Source of the DNA: Bifidobacterium breve
GTDB lineage: Bacteria > Bacteroidota > Bacteroidia > Cytophagales > UBA9547
Assembly: GCA_943325655.2 (NCBI GenBank)
Contig: CALPQG020000056.1
Span: 1 to 10,495 of the forward strand
DNA: 10,495 nt
Direction of reading: 5' to 3'
Under the pieces are notes generated by a model. It was not told where the DNA came from and did no database searches. It saw nothing but the letters and a program-made list of their open reading frames with translations. Position numbers and translations under genes: made by a program. Below, one piece after another: positions 1-6,650 of the stretch. Within the stretch, counting starts at the first letter, position 1, and every line of letters begins with the position of its first letter.

Positions 1-15
1 AATGGATAAAAATGT

Positions 16-39
16 ATTGTGCCTAATAAAAGGCATAAT
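16..39. other. Short intergenic hairpin, possible weak terminator
   Basis: An inverted repeat pairs positions 16-24 with 31-39 over 9 base pairs (one G-U wobble) around a 6-base A-rich loop. Only three T follow on the plus strand, and on the minus strand a T run comes about four bases after the stem, so it is a poor intrinsic terminator in either direction. It may end a gene that lies left of the window. Function is uncertain; the symmetry itself is read directly from the sequence. Confidence 0.3.
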
Positions 40-66
40 TTTGAATCACCATCAAATATGTTCACC

Positions 67-88
67 AAAAAAGTTGCAGTTGCAACTT
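67..88 (-). terminator. Intrinsic terminator downstream of nadD
   Basis: Read on the minus strand, AAGTTGC and GCAACTT form a 7-bp stem around a 4-base loop, followed directly by six T (the A run at 67-72 on the plus strand). It begins 25 bases after the nadD stop codon, in the right orientation to end that transcript. The stem is short and moderately stable, so efficiency may be modest. A separate 10-base palindrome, TTGAATTCAA, at 87-96 adjoins it. Confidence 0.6.
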
Positions 89-112
89 GAATTCAACTTT
101 TAAAATTACCCC

Positions 113-685
113 CTAACGGTACCATCTATTCAGTTCCAAATATTTTTCCACCCCATCAGTTACTAAAAACTTGATAGGCTTTTGGGCTTGAATCAATGAA
201 CGAATATAGGTAGCTGAAATGTCAAAAAGTGGCACATCAAGTAAGGTCACTTTAGGGTGTGCAACAAGTTCACATGGAGGCGTATTTGGTCTGGGATATA
301 CCAACAATGCTGCCTGGTTCAAAATATCCTGGTAATCATTCCACAAATGAAAATGCAACAGGTTATCTTCTCCAATCAGTATTTTGAAGGTTTCTTCAGG
401 ATACAGTTTTGTAATTTCAGTTAACGTATTGATGGTATAATTGGGTTTTGACAATCCAAACTCCAAGGTACATGCCCTAAATTTAGGTTGACTTTGAATA
501 CTCAGGTTGACCATTGCCAAGCGGGCTTCCTCCCTCAACAATTCATCCGTATCTTTAAATGGATTTTGAGGAGAAATTACAAACCAAACTTCATCGGCAT
601 AGCCATGCGTTAAAGCAGCTTGAGCAATAACCAAATGCCCGTGGTGAATTGGATTAAAAGATCCGAAGAATAATGCGATTGCCAT
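113..685 (-). CDS. nadD: Nicotinate-nucleotide adenylyltransferase NadD
   Basis: NadD transfers AMP from ATP to nicotinate mononucleotide, giving deamido-NAD in cytosolic NAD synthesis. The 190-residue product has the nucleotidyltransferase signature GSFNPIHHGH at residues 8-17 (the HxGH nucleotide-binding motif) and ISATYIR at 156-162, matching the family's C-terminal IS-T--R motif. Length is normal. An in-frame ATG at 751 would add 22 residues, but I chose 685 because the first strand and HxGH motif of this family begin within about ten residues of the start, and because the longer form would overlap the MNT gene by 17 bases. Neither start has a clear Shine-Dalgarno sequence. It lies 49 bases after the MNT gene on the same strand and could be co-transcribed with it; the terminator at 67-88 follows. 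Function is secure from the motifs; the start is likely but not proven. Confidence 0.93.
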   Translation of the reverse strand: MAIALFFGSFNPIHHGHLVIAQAALTHGYADEVWFVISPQNPFKDTDELLREEARLAMVNLSIQSQPKFRACTLEFGLSKPNYTINTLTEITKLYPEETFKILIGEDNLLHFHLWNDYQDILNQAALLVYPRPNTPPCELVAHPKVTLLDVPLFDISATYIRSLIQAQKPIKFLVTDGVEKYLELNRWYR

Positions 686-734
686 TAATTTATGTTGTTG
701 TGTGTTTTTTTGATCATTTGAATAAATTCCATAC

Positions 735-1055
735 TCATGCGTAAATTCCATTTTTTAAGGCATTTACAAATATAGGTTGTCGTCCTCTGAGAGAGTTAAT
801 ATCAGCTTTTGTAAGAATGTGTGCATCAAGTAGCATATTGTATTTCAAATCAATTGCATAACAAATATCCATTATTTGGGATACATCTTTGGTTGAGTTC
901 ATTTTATTCAAAACCACTAAAATATCAAAATCAGAATTTTCGTTTTCTTTTCCCGAAGCTTGTGAACCAAACAATACAAGTAGATTTAAGTCAAATTTTG
1001 CTAACAAATTTTGTTTCAAATCTTTTAAAATAATATTTTTTGTATTGCTTTCCAT
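735..1055 (-). CDS. Small MNT-type nucleotidyltransferase, no HEPN partner seen
   Basis: The 106-residue protein matches the minimal nucleotidyltransferase (MNT) fold of the polymerase-beta superfamily: GS at residues 30-31, SDFD at 41-44 giving two metal-binding aspartates, and a third acidic residue, D77, in LLDAHIL. All three acidic positions are present, so it looks catalytically intact. In the family, such proteins usually act as antitoxins of HEPN RNases, which some inactivate by adding AMP to a tyrosine. No HEPN gene adjoins it: the downstream neighbour is nadD after 49 bases and the upstream one is a TolC-type gene 51 bases away, with too little room for a remnant. It may be an orphan, or may serve a partner elsewhere. 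The fold assignment is firm; the role is inference. The downstream spacing permits co-transcription with nadD. Confidence 0.75.
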   Translation of the reverse strand: MESNTKNIILKDLKQNLLAKFDLNLLVLFGSQASGKENENSDFDILVVLNKMNSTKDVSQIMDICYAIDLKYNMLLDAHILTKADINSLRGRQPIFVNALKNGIYA

Positions 1056-1106
1056 ATTTTATAAATTCTAATGTAATTTAGAAATACAACTGTAATAATC
1101 CCAATT

Positions 1107-2456
1107 TTACTGACGTACAATTCCACCTGTAAGTCTTAACAATTCCGTTTCGGCTTCTATGACATCCAAAACAGCATCCAATTTATTCAAAGCTATAGAC
1201 AAATAATTGAGTTGAACAGTTCTAATTTCTACCGAATTGAGCAAGCCACTTTTGTGTCGTTCTTCGGCCATTTGAATATTAAGATTGGCTGTGGCTAAAT
1301 TTTCTTGAGCGATATTCACCAAAAGCTTTCTGAAATTGTACTGGTCTAAGGTTTTGTTCAAACTATTTTTAGCACTGATTTGCAGTTCTTGTAAAGTCAA
1401 AGAAGCAATCTTTTCCTGTACCAAGGCATTTTGAATATTTCGTTTTACCTGTCCACCATTAAAAATAGTGTATCTCAAATTTAAATTAACATAAGCCCCA
1501 TAACTATACCCTACAGCTGTTCGCCCTTCATAAGAGCTGTATTTAGGGTCGGTTAAAGCAATACCCGTCAAGCTATTGACATTGCTATTCAACCCCGAAT
1601 TTAAAGTCACACTAGGATACAACTGCGTTTTGGCCAAACTGGTATTGGTTTTCATCACCGCCTCGTTCAACAGTTGATTTTTGAGGTGTTGGTTATTTTC
1701 CAAGAGTTTCGCTTCCAAGTCTGCATATTGAAAACTTTTATTGGAATAACTTAACGTATCGGTCAGTAAAAATTGGGTATTTACCTCTTCACCCATAAAC
1801 AAGTTAATGTTCTTAAGGGCATTGGTATAGCTCAATTCCTGCAATAACAACTGAGAAGAATCACTTAAAAGCCCATTTTTTTCTTGTAAATAATCGAAGC
1901 TATTGGCTTGACCATAAGCTCTTTTGGCTTCTACATACAACAACCGGTGTTTAGAAAGTTCTAATACTTTTTGACGAACGTTTAATTTTTCTTTTTCAAA
2001 TACTGCCAAATAATACGCCATCATCAACGATTGAATTTGTGCCTGAATGACCAATTGCACGTTTCCTTCACTGAGATTAGTCAGTTGAGCTAAATTGTTT
2101 TTTTGAATAGAAACCCTATAACCGTTAAAAATGGTCAAGCCCAAATCAATTTGAGCGTTCAAATTGCCGGTCATCAAAACACCACCCAATGAGAAAGGAT
2201 TTGCAGGAACCTGGTTTATCAAATTATTAGCCTCTGAAGCAACAAAAGTAATCGCAGGATATTTCCCTGTATTTCCCCAAGTATTGTTATTAGACGCAAC
2301 TTCTTTGTTGGCAAGCGCTATTTTAATTTGGTAATTATTTTGCAAACACCTCGCAATGGCCTGCGCTAGACTCAATTTTTCTTGCGCAAAAACAGGCACA
2401 CCAAAGAGCAGAAGCAGCAATACAATTTTATATGTTTTAATGGTCATTTGATACAT
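1107..2456 (-). CDS. TolC family outer membrane efflux protein
   Basis: The 449-residue protein has a Sec signal peptide (hydrophobic LLLLLFGVPVF core, likely cleavage after A24) and opens the mature part with LSLAQAIARCLQNN, the usual start of outer membrane efflux protein repeats. Long stretches rich in A, Q, N and L suit the alpha-helical periplasmic barrel, and two similar halves are expected in the family. It should form a trimeric outer membrane channel for an RND or ABC efflux pump or a type I secretion system. No membrane fusion protein or pump gene is next to it: upstream is cysQ, downstream the MNT gene. Two ATGs compete, 2456 and 2447; a GGAG lies only two bases before the first and eleven before the second, so neither spacing is ideal. 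I keep the longer form. The substrate cannot be told from sequence. Confidence 0.88.
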   Translation of the reverse strand: MYQMTIKTYKIVLLLLLFGVPVFAQEKLSLAQAIARCLQNNYQIKIALANKEVASNNNTWGNTGKYPAITFVASEANNLINQVPANPFSLGGVLMTGNLNAQIDLGLTIFNGYRVSIQKNNLAQLTNLSEGNVQLVIQAQIQSLMMAYYLAVFEKEKLNVRQKVLELSKHRLLYVEAKRAYGQANSFDYLQEKNGLLSDSSQLLLQELSYTNALKNINLFMGEEVNTQFLLTDTLSYSNKSFQYADLEAKLLENNQHLKNQLLNEAVMKTNTSLAKTQLYPSVTLNSGLNSNVNSLTGIALTDPKYSSYEGRTAVGYSYGAYVNLNLRYTIFNGGQVKRNIQNALVQEKIASLTLQELQISAKNSLNKTLDQYNFRKLLVNIAQENLATANLNIQMAEERHKSGLLNSVEIRTVQLNYLSIALNKLDAVLDVIEAETELLRLTGGIVRQ

Positions 2457-2502
2457 TGCTCCATTTGAATAGCTTAGTAATTAATACATTTTTAAAAAAG
2501 GG

Positions 2503-2528
2503 TGTTGGTTTTGAATGTTGGTTTTGAT
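2503..2528. repeat. Degenerate heptad block upstream of tolC-like gene (13-base x 2)
   Basis: Two adjoining 13-base copies, TGTTGGTTTTGAA and TGTTGGTTTTGAT, lie at 2503-2515 and 2516-2528. Each reads as a class II heptad (TGTTGGT) plus a heptad that has lost one base (TTTGAA). Relative to the minus-strand genes they are in the inverted orientation and lie 47 bases before the first tolC-like start codon. Positions 2511-2520 are an exact reverse complement of 2601-2610 in the next repeat block. Confidence 0.75.
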
Positions 2529-2563
2529 TTAATTAAGTATCAATTAACTAAAAATGTCTTTTA

Positions 2564-2619
2564 CTAAACATTCAACGCTAAACATTCAACACTAAATATT
2601 CAACATTCAACACTAAACA
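2564..2619. repeat. Eight-unit heptad array overlapping the cysQ stop codon (class II)
   Basis: Eight consecutive 7-base units alternate CTAAACA-like and TTCAACA-like on the plus strand; on the coding (minus) strand they read TGTTTAG and TGTTGAA, with one TATTTAG and one CGTTGAA variant. The array runs into cysQ: the TAG stop at 2613-2615 and the last valine codon are part of the final unit. There is no spacer between units. Confidence 0.9.
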
Positions 2620-3389
2620 TTATTTAATCCTTCAGATTTACACATAAATCCAGGATTCAGCAGATTTTCTTTGTTGTATTTAAATTCTTCTCCCGACAAA
2701 TGGGTTACGGAACCACCCGCCGCTTTTAAGATGGCTTGCCCTGCGGCGGTATCCCATTCCATGGTGGGTCCACTTCGGTAATAAATGTCGGCTTGGCCGG
2801 TGGCGACCAAACAAAATTTCAACGAACTGCCCATACTCACAAAACTTTCAATGTCATATTTTGCCAACACCTGTGCATCTTCTTCACTGCCATGCGAACG
2901 ACTTCCTGCGGAAATAAGCTTGCTTGTTTTGAGATTAGATTGAATTTTTTGAACCGCATCTCCAGCCATTTGCATAAAAGCGCCATGCGCATCACCCCAA
3001 TACATGATGTCCAAAACTGGTGCATAAATCACTCCAACAGTAGTAATGTTGTTTTCCACCAAAGCGATATTTACTGTAAATTCCCCATTTCTTTTGATGA
3101 ATTCTTTGGTACCATCGAGTGGATCAATGAGCCAAAAAGTTGTCCAGTTTTTGCGCACCTCATAAGGAATTTCTTTTTCTTCTTCAGAAATGATGGGAAT
3201 GTGGGGATACAAAGATTTTAAAGCCTCCATAATGACCTGGTTGGAAGCTTTATCGGCAAGGGTTAAGGGAGAATCGTCTTTTTTTTGCTCCACATTTGCT
3301 GATAAAGCAGGATTGTGGTAAATATTTAAAATTTCATTTCCTGCTTTTTTAGCAATATCACAAATTTTTATAAGGTCAATCTTTGTCAT
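2613..3389 (-). CDS. cysQ: 3'(2'),5'-bisphosphate nucleotidase CysQ
   Basis: CysQ hydrolyses 3'-phosphoadenosine 5'-phosphate (PAP) to AMP and phosphate, removing the by-product left when PAPS gives up its sulfate. The 258-residue protein carries the inositol-monophosphatase family metal-binding motifs: ISEEE at 67-71, DPLDGTKEF at 89-97 and WDTAAG at 212-217. Length fits the family. It is divergent from cysC, with 154 bases between the start codons, and so makes a sulfate-activation locus with cysC, cysD and cysN. Its 3' end is unusual: the stop codon and final valine codon are written in a heptad repeat that continues downstream. The chosen ATG at 3389 gives the normal N-terminus; no clear Shine-Dalgarno sequence precedes it. 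Function is confident. Confidence 0.95.
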   Translation of the reverse strand: MTKIDLIKICDIAKKAGNEILNIYHNPALSANVEQKKDDSPLTLADKASNQVIMEALKSLYPHIPIISEEEKEIPYEVRKNWTTFWLIDPLDGTKEFIKRNGEFTVNIALVENNITTVGVIYAPVLDIMYWGDAHGAFMQMAGDAVQKIQSNLKTSKLISAGSRSHGSEEDAQVLAKYDIESFVSMGSSLKFCLVATGQADIYYRSGPTMEWDTAAGQAILKAAGGSVTHLSGEEFKYNKENLLNPGFMCKSEGLNNV

Positions 3390-3464
3390 TCAGAATATTA
3401 TTTTAATATTTGTCCATATTTCGAAAAAATCAATATAAAATTCTGCAAAAGCAGTGGCGATATA

Positions 3465-3496
3465 TTTATTTTATTCCGCAAATTATTCTAAATTTG
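3465..3496 (+). promoter_or_regulatory. Putative Bacteroidetes-type promoter for cysC
   Basis: TAAATTTG at 3489-3496 matches the Bacteroidetes -7 consensus TAnnTTTG exactly. A T-rich TTTATTTT starting at 3465, with 20 bases between its first four bases and the -7 box, is a weak match to the -33 TTTG element. Transcription would begin near 3503, about 40 bases before the ATG at 3544. The site lies inside the N-terminal extension that an upstream ATG would add, which supports the shorter CysC. I see no equally good motif on the other strand for cysQ. Confidence 0.5.
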
Positions 3497-3543
3497 TGGT
3501 TCTTTCAAGTAAATCAAAGTGTTTATCCAATAGATTACCATAT

Positions 3544-4137
3544 ATGCAAAACATTCACCCCATATTTGACAGCGTATTGCAACGTAACGACAAAGAAGCT
3601 TTACTGAAACAACATGCCATGGTGGTCTGGATGGTAGGCTTATCGGGTTCGGGGAAAAGCACTTTGGCCAAAGCGGTAGAAAAAGAATTGTACAATCAAG
3701 GATTTTTAACCCAATTGCTAGATGGAGACAATTTAAGAACAGGCATCAATAACAACTTAGGATTTTCAGAAGCAGATCGTCTTGAAAACATTAGAAGAGC
3801 AGCAGAGGTTGCCAAATTATTTTGTAATGCCGGCTTAATCACAATTTGCTCTTTTATTAGCCCGACGGAAGAAATCAGAACTATTGCCAAAGACATCATA
3901 GGAGCACAAGATTTTACAGAAGTATATGTCAACGCACCTTTCGAGGTTTGTGAACAACGGGATGTAAAAGGCTTGTACAAAAAAGCAAGAAATGGTGAAA
4001 TCAAAAACTTTACTGGTTTAGATGCCCCATTCGAAGCCCCTCAAAACCCTGCTATTGAAATCCGTACCCATGAATTACCCATGGAAGATTGCGTAAAACA
4101 GTTGGTGGATTATATAGTATTAAGTACAAAGTATTAA
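3544..4137 (+). CDS. cysC: Adenylyl-sulfate kinase CysC
   Basis: CysC phosphorylates adenosine 5'-phosphosulfate (APS) at the 3' position to make PAPS. The 197-residue protein has the P-loop GLSGSGKS at residues 32-39, DGDNLR at 60-65, an FISP segment, and the late GLDAPFEAPQNP stretch typical of the family. I chose ATG 3544 over the in-frame ATG at 3454: the extra 30 residues have no family-like sequence, and a likely promoter sits inside them. It is the first gene of cysC-cysD-cysN (104 bases to cysD). The last residues, YIVLSTKY and the TAA stop, are encoded by heptad repeats that carry on past the gene, so the C-terminal tail probably arose from, or was remodelled by, repeat growth. All catalytic motifs lie well before that tail. 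Confidence 0.95.
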   Translation: MQNIHPIFDSVLQRNDKEALLKQHAMVVWMVGLSGSGKSTLAKAVEKELYNQGFLTQLLDGDNLRTGINNNLGFSEADRLENIRRAAEVAKLFCNAGLITICSFISPTEEIRTIAKDIIGAQDFTEVYVNAPFEVCEQRDVKGLYKKARNGEIKNFTGLDAPFEAPQNPAIEIRTHELPMEDCVKQLVDYIVLSTKY

Positions 4138-4145
4138 GTACAAAG
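4111..4145. repeat. Five-unit heptad array across the cysC stop codon (class I)
   Basis: Units in order are TATATAG, TATTAAG, TACAAAG, TATTAAG and TACAAAG, without spacers. The first three units and part of the fourth lie inside the cysC reading frame, and the TAA stop at 4135-4137 is within the fourth. Orientation is sense relative to cysC, as at the other cys gene ends. The first unit may be chance coding sequence; the last four are clear. Confidence 0.85.
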
Positions 4146-4204
4146 TATCGGAAAAAGAGAAACAACAATAAAATATAAATAAAGAACATTTCATTGTTCA
4201 AAAT

Positions 4205-4239
4205 ACTAAAAACTCATCACTCAAAACTAATAACTTAAA
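4205..4239. repeat. Five inverted heptads directly before cysD (class II)
   Basis: Five units begin with ACT every seven bases: ACTAAAA, ACTCATC, ACTCAAA, ACTAATA, ACTTAAA. Their reverse complements (e.g. TTTTGAG, GATGAGT in shifted phase, TATTAGT) match the class II pattern. The last unit ends two bases before the cysD ATG. A looser sixth unit (TCAAAAT, 4198-4204) may precede. The block forms the A-rich, G-poor leader of cysD and has the same unit number and phase as the block before cysN. Confidence 0.85.
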
Positions 4240-4241
4240 TA

Positions 4242-5144
4242 ATGGCCTACAATCTATCGCATTTAAAACAACTTGAAGCAGAAGCGATTCACATTATGCG
4301 TGAAGTTGCCGCTCAGTTTGAACGACCTGCCTTGTTGTTTTCTGGTGGAAAAGATTCCATTTGTTTGGTTCGATTGGCTCAAAAAGCTTTCTTCCCTGCA
4401 AAAATCCCTTTCCCTTTGGTTCACGTAGATACGGGACATAACTTTGTGGAAACCATCGCATTTCGTGATAAATTAGCCGCACAAGTTGGTGCTAATTTAA
4501 TTGTAAGAAACGTGCAAGATTCTATCAATAGAGGAACGGCTCAAGATGAGAAAGGACCAAATCCTAGCCGTAATGGACTACAAACCATCACCTTACTAGA
4601 AACCATTGAAGAGTTTAAGTTTGATGCTTGCTTTGGTGGTGCACGTAGAGATGAAGAAAAAGCCAGGGCAAAAGAAAGATTTTTTTCTCACAGAGATGAG
4701 TTTGGCCAATGGGACCCTAAAAACCAAAGACCAGAATTGTGGAACCTCTACAATGGCAAAAAACAAGTAGGCGAACATTTCAGGGTATTCCCTATATCTA
4801 ACTGGACAGAAATGGACGTTTGGCAATACTTGGATGCTGAAAAACTTGAAATCCCTTCCATCTATTATACCCACCAAAGAGAAGTGGTATTCAGAGACAA
4901 TAACTGGTTAGCGAAATCTGATTTCATTACGCTAATGGGAGATGAAAAATACGAAACAAGAACTGTTCGATTCAGAACTGTTGGTGATATGACCTGTACC
5001 GGTGCCGTAGAATCTAACGCCGACACCATTGAACGTGTGATACAAGAAGTGGCTTCTGCCAGAAATACCGAACGTGGAACGCGTGCCGACGACAAACGTA
5101 CGGAAGCGGCCATGGAAGACCGTAAAAAACAAGGATACTTTTAA
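4242..5144 (+). CDS. cysD: Sulfate adenylyltransferase subunit 2 (CysD)
   Basis: CysD is the catalytic subunit of ATP sulfurylase: with the GTPase CysN it joins sulfate to AMP from ATP, giving APS and pyrophosphate. The 300-residue protein has the PP-loop ATP-binding motif SGGKDS at residues 34-39, the GGARRDEEKARAKER block of the PAPS reductase/CysD family, and the conserved C-terminal RADDKRTEAAMEDRKKQGYF. Length is typical and the frame is intact. The ATG at 4242 gives the standard N-terminus. No Shine-Dalgarno sequence is present; instead five inverted heptads fill positions -37 to -3. It sits between cysC and cysN on the same strand, and a second repeat block begins at its stop codon. 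Function is confident. Confidence 0.97.
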   Translation: MAYNLSHLKQLEAEAIHIMREVAAQFERPALLFSGGKDSICLVRLAQKAFFPAKIPFPLVHVDTGHNFVETIAFRDKLAAQVGANLIVRNVQDSINRGTAQDEKGPNPSRNGLQTITLLETIEEFKFDACFGGARRDEEKARAKERFFSHRDEFGQWDPKNQRPELWNLYNGKKQVGEHFRVFPISNWTEMDVWQYLDAEKLEIPSIYYTHQREVVFRDNNWLAKSDFITLMGDEKYETRTVRFRTVGDMTCTGAVESNADTIERVIQEVASARNTERGTRADDKRTEAAMEDRKKQGYF

Positions 5145-5176
5145 ATAGTGATAAGTGATGAGTGTTAAGTTTTGAA
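5142..5176. repeat. Heptad array starting at the cysD stop codon (class II)
   Basis: Units are TAAATAG, TGATAAG, TGATGAG, TGTTAAG and TTTTGAA. The first unit starts with the TAA stop codon of cysD at 5142-5144. Orientation is sense, the same as after cysC, cysN and, on its own strand, cysQ. The first and last units are the weakest matches. Confidence 0.8.
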
Positions 5177-5207
5177 TAAAAAAACATCCTTTATTCTAAT
5201 CCAAAAC

Positions 5208-5242
5208 ACTGATAACTGACAACTGACAACTGAAAACTAAAA
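5208..5242. repeat. Five inverted heptads directly before cysN (class II)
   Basis: Units are ACTGATA, ACTGACA, ACTGACA, ACTGAAA and ACTAAAA, ending two bases before the cysN ATG. ACT therefore falls at -37, -30, -23, -16 and -9, exactly as before cysD. A looser unit, CCAAAAC (5201-5207), precedes, in the same place as the loose sixth unit before cysD. On the other strand they read as TTRTCAG-like heptads. Confidence 0.9.
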
Positions 5243-5244
5243 AA

Positions 5245-6528
5245 ATGACTGAAGAAATAATACACGATTCAAAAGCCTATTTAGACATGGACTTGCTGAG
5301 GTTCACCACCGCAGGAAGTGTGGATGATGGCAAAAGTACCTTAATTGGCCGTTTACTTTTTGATTCAAAATCAATATTTGCTGATCAATTGGAAGCCATT
5401 GAAGAAGCAAGTACGCGTAAAGGAAAAGGCTATGTTGATTTATCTTTGTTGACCGACGGTTTACGTGCCGAACGTGAACAAGGCATCACCATTGATGTGG
5501 CATACCGTTACTTTGCTACGCCAAAAAGAAAATTCATTGTTGCCGATACCCCTGGTCATATCCAATATACCAGAAACATGGTAACAGGTGCATCTACGGC
5601 CAACTTAACCATTATTTTGATTGATGCACGTCATGGGGTGATTGAACAAACCATGCGTCATTCATTTATTGCTTCTTTATTGCAAATCAAACACATCGTC
5701 GTTTGTGTAAACAAAATGGATTTGGTGGATTATAGCGAAGAAGTCTACGAAAAAATCAAAGCCGATTACGAAGCATTCTCTGCAAAATTAGATGTGCCTG
5801 ACATCCAATTTATTCCAATTTCTGCTTTGAATGGCGATAACGTAGTGGACAAATCTGAAAACATGCCTTGGTACCAAGGCGGTACCTTGATGTACAATTT
5901 GGAAAATGTGCACATCGCCAGTGACTTAAATTTCGTGGATGCTCGTTTCCCTGTGCAATATGTGATTCGTCCTCAAAATGATGAATACCACGATTACAGA
6001 GGTTATGCAGGGAAAGTTGAAGGTGGAACATTCAGACCAGGCGATGAAGTAGTCGCTTTGCCTTCAGGATTTACCTCAAAAATCAAATCGATAGATACTA
6101 TTGATGGCCCTTTAGACGAAGCTTTCCCTCCGATGTCGGTAACGGTTACTTTGGAAGACAATATTGACATCAGCAGAGGAGACATGTTGGTAAAAACACT
6201 CAACCAACCAACCGTAAGCCAAGACATTGAGTTGATGATTTGTTGGTTGAACGACAAAAAATTAATTCCAAATGGTAAATACGTTATCAAACACACGACC
6301 AAGGAAGCCAGGTGCATTGTCAAAGAGGTACGTTATAAAGTAGACATCAACACCTTGCATAAAATTGAAGACGAAAAATCCATTGGACTGAATGACATTG
6401 GAAGAATCTTAATCCGAACAACTTCACCTTTATATTACGATAGCTATAAGAAAAACAGAACCACGGGTAGCGTAATTATCATTGATGAATTCACCAATGA
6501 AACCCTTGCTGCTGGAATGATTATTTAA
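5245..6528 (+). CDS. cysN: Sulfate adenylyltransferase subunit 1, GTPase (CysN)
   Basis: CysN is the GTP-hydrolysing subunit that drives APS formation by CysD. The 427-residue protein has EF-Tu-like GTPase motifs: P-loop GSVDDGKS at 24-31, GITID in the switch I region at 80-84, DTPGH at 101-105 and NKMD at 156-159, followed by beta-barrel domains II and III. It ends after about 427 residues with no fused APS kinase domain, in keeping with the separate cysC. The ATG at 5245 is preceded by five inverted heptads rather than a ribosome binding site. It is the last gene of cysC-cysD-cysN: a 16-unit heptad array begins seven bases after the stop, and then a terminator. Some CysN relatives (NodQ) supply PAPS for sulfation; sequence alone does not separate that use from assimilation. 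Confidence 0.97.
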   Translation: MTEEIIHDSKAYLDMDLLRFTTAGSVDDGKSTLIGRLLFDSKSIFADQLEAIEEASTRKGKGYVDLSLLTDGLRAEREQGITIDVAYRYFATPKRKFIVADTPGHIQYTRNMVTGASTANLTIILIDARHGVIEQTMRHSFIASLLQIKHIVVCVNKMDLVDYSEEVYEKIKADYEAFSAKLDVPDIQFIPISALNGDNVVDKSENMPWYQGGTLMYNLENVHIASDLNFVDARFPVQYVIRPQNDEYHDYRGYAGKVEGGTFRPGDEVVALPSGFTSKIKSIDTIDGPLDEAFPPMSVTVTLEDNIDISRGDMLVKTLNQPTVSQDIELMICWLNDKKLIPNGKYVIKHTTKEARCIVKEVRYKVDINTLHKIEDEKSIGLNDIGRILIRTTSPLYYDSYKKNRTTGSVIIIDEFTNETLAAGMII

Positions 6529-6534
6529 GCTGAG

Positions 6535-6646
6535 TACAGGGTACTGAGTACTGAGTACTGAGTACTGGGTACAAAGTACTAGGTATTAGGTATTAGGTAT
6601 TAGGCACAAGGTACTGGGTACAAAGTATTAGGTATTAGGTACAAAG
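6535..6646. repeat. Sixteen-unit heptad array in the cysN 3' region (class I)
   Basis: Sixteen complete 7-base units follow without a gap. Types seen are TATTAGG (5), TACTGAG (3), TACAAAG (3), TACTGGG (2), TACAGGG, TACTAGG and CACAAGG (1 each). A partial unit AGCTGAG at 6528-6534 joins it to the cysN stop codon. Variation is confined mostly to positions 3-6 of the unit; T at 1, A at 2 and G at 7 are nearly fixed. The array ends five bases before the terminator hairpin and so should be part of the cysN mRNA. Confidence 0.95.
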
Positions 6647-6650
6647 AATT

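Noticed and set aside
686..734. Remnant of a HEPN toxin gene next to the MNT gene
   Set aside because: The 49-base gap is too short and translates to nothing recognisable.
686..751. N-terminal extension of NadD
   Set aside because: It would overlap the MNT gene and push the HxGH motif 22 residues further from the N-terminus than is normal.
2736..3221. Plus-strand open frame of 161 codons opposite cysQ
   Set aside because: It is antisense to well-conserved cysQ motifs and its translation (rich in C, H, F and S) resembles no protein family.
3454..3543. N-terminal extension of CysC from an upstream ATG
   Set aside because: The added residues are not family-like and a TAAATTTG promoter motif lies inside them.
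6535..6646. CRISPR array
   Set aside because: Units are 7 bases, adjoin without spacers and drift in sequence; no cas genes are present.
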